In this document: piece after piece, positions 22,543 through 25,143 of the stretch
How positions within the stretch are numbered: the stretch's first letter is position 1
Layout of the letters: each line of letters starts with the position of its first letter
NCBI GenBank assembly: GCA_007136375.1
Contig: SLHB01000145.1
Coordinates: 1-25,143, forward strand
Direction: 5' to 3'
DNA length: 25,143 nucleotides
Source of the DNA: Candidatus Hydrogenedentota bacterium
GTDB lineage: Bacteria; Hydrogenedentota; Hydrogenedentia; Hydrogenedentales; SLHB01
Program-made: the position numbers and the translations under genes
The notes under the pieces: model-generated
The model's database searches: none
Seen by the model: the letters and a program-made list of their open reading frames with translations, nothing else
Told to the model about the DNA's origin: nothing

Positions 22543-22570
22543 GGCGGGAACTTAAACCACACTTATACCT

Positions 22571-23899
22571 TCAGTCCGCCCCCTCTTCCCTGTCGTCGGC
22601 GGACGCTTCGCTGGAAAGGAGTTGCACCGTCGTCGTCACCCCAAAGGGCGCTCCGCCGCCGCTCTGAAACACGAGCTCGACGTAGTAGGCCTTCCATCCC
22701 TCGGCGGGCGGCGCCACTTGAGCTTCGCAACGGCCCGGCTCCGCCATCAGGGGACGGCTGGTCCACGCTGAGCGCCGGAAGTCCCGTGTGTCCGAATGGG
22801 CGGTCCAAAGACGGAGCCGGGGACTCCCGCCCTGCCAGGTCACTGTGATGTTTCCCGCGCCATCCGTGTCCCACGCGTAGGACGGAAGGGTTCGGCCCTC
22901 CAGCACGGCGCGGTAGAAGGCCAGTATGGCGGGAACGGCGCCAGGCCCGAGGTCATGGCCGGTATTGGGCTCGTAGCGCAGGTGTTTCGGCCCGGGCAAA
23001 TCGGCGAAATACAAGCTCGCGGCGTCGACGGCCCAGTAGGGATCGTTTGCTCCGAGAATGATGAGCTTGGGCGCGGTCAACGCTTCACGATAGGCGTACG
23101 GGTCCACGAGCGCCAGCAGCTCGCGCGCGCGGGGCTCGTCTAGGCGCTGATGAATGTCCCGTTGGGTGTAGTCCCGGATCATCTCGCTGATTTCCCCGTA
23201 GGCCTCAAGTTGATGGTCGAGCTGCTCATCCACATTGAGCACGTCGAAGACCATGGGGACCACGCCTTGCACCCGTTCGTCCACGACGGCGGCCAACCAG
23301 GCGGTCCAACCCCGCTTCGACGCCCCCGCGATCACGAAACCGTCCGGCGCCCAGCCGTGCTCTTCGTTCAGAAAATCCTGCACGGCGTCCATGGCCCGGA
23401 CAGCCCCCTTGGTCATGGGCAGCAGCAACGGCCAGTCGTCCCCGCGGCCCTCCAAATACTGCTCAAATGTGAACGAGATAAGGGCGTCTTCCCGCAGTCC
23501 GCCGAGGAGTGGTTGATTGGGAATCTGATACACAAAGGCGGCGGGCGTGCCGGTTTGGCGCGCCATGGCGGCGGCCGCCATGGCTTCGCGGCTCCCGAGT
23601 CCCGGGGGGGTAGCCCGCTGATCGCCGCCCGCGATGAACAGCATGGCCGTGGCCCAATTTCGAATCTCCGCCGGCATGATGATGGTGAGCCAATGGGTCC
23701 ACGGCATGTCTCGCCACACTTGAGACGTCAGCTCGATGTGATAGGCCACGCCGCCCGGGATGGTCTCGACGCTATGGATGGTGTAGGCGTAGCCGCCGCT
23801 GTCCTGGCTTACATAGTCATGCAAGACGCTAGCGCCGGCGCCGCTCAAGGTCACGGCGAAAAGCACCGGCGCCAGGGCGCTTCGAAACAACAAGGGCAT
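22571..23899 (-). CDS. Exported PhoPQ-activated pathogenicity-related (PqaA-type) alpha/beta hydrolase
   Basis: The 442-residue protein matches the PqaA family (PF10142), an alpha/beta hydrolase fold. The nucleophile is Ser194 in GASKRGWTAW, with Asp286 in GANDPYW and His315 in NTGHDLG completing the triad. Earlier marks are WTHWLTIIMP and FIAGGDQ. An N-terminal hydrophobic stretch (about 5-24, cut near GAGAS) suggests export. ATG 23899 is chosen because AAGGAG lies 8 bases upstream and the signal peptide starts there. The open frame to 23983 would place a polar extension before the signal. In Salmonella, pqaA responds to PhoPQ and affects antimicrobial peptide resistance. In environmental bacteria the substrate is unknown. 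Confidence 0.87.
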   Translation of the reverse strand: MPLLFRSALAPVLFAVTLSGAGASVLHDYVSQDSGGYAYTIHSVETIPGGVAYHIELTSQVWRDMPWTHWLTIIMPAEIRNWATAMLFIAGGDQRATPPGLGSREAMAAAAMARQTGTPAAFVYQIPNQPLLGGLREDALISFTFEQYLEGRGDDWPLLLPMTKGAVRAMDAVQDFLNEEHGWAPDGFVIAGASKRGWTAWLAAVVDERVQGVVPMVFDVLNVDEQLDHQLEAYGEISEMIRDYTQRDIHQRLDEPRARELLALVDPYAYREALTAPKLIILGANDPYWAVDAASLYFADLPGPKHLRYEPNTGHDLGPGAVPAILAFYRAVLEGRTLPSYAWDTDGAGNITVTWQGGSPRLRLWTAHSDTRDFRRSAWTSRPLMAEPGRCEAQVAPPAEGWKAYYVELVFQSGGGAPFGVTTTVQLLSSEASADDREEGAD

Positions 23900-23916
23900 C
23901 CGCTCAACTCCTTCGG

Positions 23917-23930
23917 GGACCGATCGGTCC
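23917..23930. promoter_or_regulatory. 14-bp palindrome upstream of the PqaA-type gene
   Basis: GGACCGATCGGTCC is a perfect palindrome 17 bases before the start codon on the minus strand. It could be an operator for a dimeric regulator or an mRNA hairpin just upstream of the SD. Confidence 0.35.
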
Positions 23931-23966
23931 ATGGCGGGACGGACAACGGCGCGCCGGGACGCGCCT

Positions 23967-23985
23967 GTGTGGGAAACATCCACAC
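23967..23985. promoter_or_regulatory. Inverted repeat upstream of the PqaA-type gene
   Basis: GTGTGG-gaaacat-CCACAC is a perfect 6-bp inverted repeat with a 7-base spacer, 68 bases before the start codon. The size and spacing resemble regulator half-sites. No promoter hexamers were found with confidence nearby. Confidence 0.3.
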
Positions 23986-24030
23986 GTTAGACGCGCGCCC
24001 CCGCCGTTTCGTGTCACTCGTGGGGCGGGC

Positions 24031-24056
24031 CCATGCGCGGCGTTCGCCACGCATGG
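24031..24056 (-). terminator. Hairpin after the multidomain surface protein gene
   Basis: CCATGCG (24031-24037) pairs with CGCATGG (24050-24056), with an inner GGC/GCC around GTTC. It lies 34 bases beyond the stop of the gene to its right, with no T-run on the minus strand. Confidence 0.4.
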
Positions 24057-24089
24057 CTTGGACAAGAGCAAAGGGAGAAAGACCTGGCT

Positions 24090-25142
24090 TCAACGGAGTT
24101 GCAGCTCCAATTCGAGCGGGTCCGTCCCCACTTCGACGGGCTGCTGCAACAAGGGAACCTGATAGGGCTCCCCACCGTCACGGCGGATTTCGAAGACCTC
24201 AAGAATGTAAGAGCCCGGCTCTACGTCGGGCATTTCGAAGCTTCCGTCGCCGTCAACGGAGGCCTGTCCCGCCATGTGCTCCATCATGTCGATGACGGCG
24301 TCCATGTCATTGCCCAAGAAGTCCATATTGGCGACGTCAGGGCCGCCGGGACGGCGCAACATCACCATGGTCATGTCCCCTGGGACGGACGCCAACTGTC
24401 CGCGCACCGGCGCGCCTTCGCGGAGGTGGAAGGCCACTTCCGTGGTTTGACCCGCCTGCACGGAGGCCACTTGATGCCGCGCTAGGCCGCCGGGACCGGC
24501 CTCCGTATCGTACACGTGAACCGTGTACCGGCCGGGCGTGAGTTCTTCCGCCACATACCGGCCATCTTCGCCGGTCGTTCCCTGATCCCCGGAGACCACG
24601 CCCGCAATGTGCGCCCGAACCCCGGGAATGGGCCCGCCTTCCCCTTGGACCGTTACGGCAATGGCCCCGCCTTGCTCCAAGACCAAGCGCAGGCCCGTCT
24701 GCGCAACGCCACGGGCCACGGTCACGGGGGTCGGCTGGGTAGGCGCGAAGTTCGAATGAACGGCCATGAGATTGTAGGCGCCGTCGGGCACGTTACGTAT
24801 CTCGAAGGTCCCGTCGCTGCTGCTATTGACGGTCAGCTCCGGATCCGCGGGCAGATTGGCGAGGCCCGCCCGGGAGCCCTCTTGGTGCAGCCGCACCGCC
24901 GCCCCTTCAACGGGCGCGCCCCGGCGAGTCAGAACCCGCCCGGCGACCCGCGCCCCCGGCCGAAGCTGAATCCGGACGCCGTCCCGCACGGCGCCGCCTT
25001 GCACGGTGTACGGCCCGGCCTCGCCGTGGCCTTCCGGGCTCTGGACCGACAACGTATAGCTCCCCGCCTCTACACCAACGATGGCGAACGCGCCGTCCTC
25101 GTCCGTAACTCCGCGGACGTTCATGTTGCGGCCCAGCGCCGA
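24090..25142 (-). CDS. Carboxypeptidase-regulatory-like multidomain protein (partial, N-terminus missing)
   Basis: The reading frame is open to the window edge, so the first part of this gene is missing. An in-frame ATG at 25124 is probably internal. The visible 351 residues are a string of about four prealbumin-like beta-sandwich units of the CarboxypepD_reg type, each with the pattern DGxF(E)xxxVxxGxYxLxV: DGAFAIVGVEAGSYTLSV, DGTFEIRNVPDGAYNLMA, DGRYVAEELTPGRYTVHV and DGSFEMPDVEPGSYILEV. Such units occur in large exported or surface proteins and serve as spacers or binding modules. A Met/Asp-rich insert (NMDFLGNDMDAVIDMMEHM) precedes the last unit. It is upstream of the PqaA-type gene on the same strand, 190 bases away. 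Confidence 0.8.
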   Translation of the reverse strand, partial: SALGRNMNVRGVTDEDGAFAIVGVEAGSYTLSVQSPEGHGEAGPYTVQGGAVRDGVRIQLRPGARVAGRVLTRRGAPVEGAAVRLHQEGSRAGLANLPADPELTVNSSSDGTFEIRNVPDGAYNLMAVHSNFAPTQPTPVTVARGVAQTGLRLVLEQGGAIAVTVQGEGGPIPGVRAHIAGVVSGDQGTTGEDGRYVAEELTPGRYTVHVYDTEAGPGGLARHQVASVQAGQTTEVAFHLREGAPVRGQLASVPGDMTMVMLRRPGGPDVANMDFLGNDMDAVIDMMEHMAGQASVDGDGSFEMPDVEPGSYILEVFEIRRDGGEPYQVPLLQQPVEVGTDPLELELQLR

Positions 25143-25143
25143 C

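Larger units (their letters stand above)
22242..22570. other. Intergenic region between two minus-strand genes
   Basis: These 329 bases hold the amidase promoter (22335-22363, minus), a hairpin near the stop of the upstream hydrolase gene (22507-22542) and no supported gene. A 22-codon plus-strand ORF at 22329-22397 has an SD (AAGGAG, 22318-22323), but it overlaps the amidase promoter and is judged unlikely. Confidence 0.5.

Noticed and set aside
1..25143. CRISPR arrays, insertion sequences, phage genes or toxin-antitoxin pairs.
   Set aside because: I saw no regularly spaced repeats, transposase motifs, integrase signatures or paired small toxin/antitoxin ORFs on either strand.

Overview
The window is a high-GC (about 63-66% by eye) bacterial chromosome segment with dense gene packing. 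It carries 18 confidently identified genes, one partial gene at the right edge, and two short genes of unknown function that are well supported by local signals. Housekeeping loci (yicC-gmk-rpoZ-coaBC, acpP-fabF-rnc, hflX) sit beside exported catabolic or envelope proteins: a DUF1080 protein, a penicillin-acylase-type Ntn hydrolase, a PhoPQ-activated-type alpha/beta hydrolase, a carboxypeptidase-regulatory-like multidomain protein, a COG3379 AP-superfamily hydrolase and a lipoprotein amidase. This mix resembles uncultured, Gram-negative-type lineages such as Hydrogenedentota or PVC-like bacteria. That placement is an inference from gene content, since no rRNA or tRNA is present. I see no phage, IS element, CRISPR array or defence island.

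Layout, left to right. 1-893: CPBP intramembrane protease, possibly coupled to a 22-codon leader ORF. 899-3906 (+): yicC, gmk, rpoZ and coaBC, tightly packed, with gmk/rpoZ and rpoZ/coaBC overlapping, behind a sigma70-like promoter. 3934-5771 (-): a two-gene unit of a YkgJ-type cysteine-cluster protein and a GT2/SAM-methyltransferase fusion. 5817-6186 (+): a short gene with its own extended -10 promoter, strong Shine-Dalgarno site (SD) and terminator-like hairpin. 6187-6470: acpP leader, containing a possible decayed propeller-repeat fragment on the minus strand. 6478-8797 (+): acpP, fabF and rnc, with a strong hairpin between acpP and fabF. 9060-11129 (+): membrane pyrophosphatase, whose sequence fits the K+-dependent class. 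11269-14018 (+): aldo/keto reductase and AP-superfamily hydrolase. 14059-14328 (+): second short gene. 14339-17535 (-): penicillin-acylase-type hydrolase followed by an APH-fold kinase, joined by a GTGA stop/start overlap. 17915-18580 (+): DUF1080 protein with a textbook terminator. 18727-20489 (+): hflX and a Nudix hydrolase, again joined by GTGA. 20502-25142 (-): LysM/amidase lipoprotein, PqaA-type hydrolase and a multidomain surface protein open at the edge.

Functional themes. The left half covers core metabolism and stress: nucleotide supply, omega subunit, CoA synthesis feeding the acyl carrier protein's prosthetic group, and fatty acid elongation. The right half is mostly exported hydrolases and envelope remodelling. 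The least explained elements are the two short genes (5941-6144 and 14133-14264). Both have an extended -10 promoter of the form TGCTATAnT, a good SD, a following hairpin, and a shared N-terminal pattern H-[IV]-R-[PA]-I-S.
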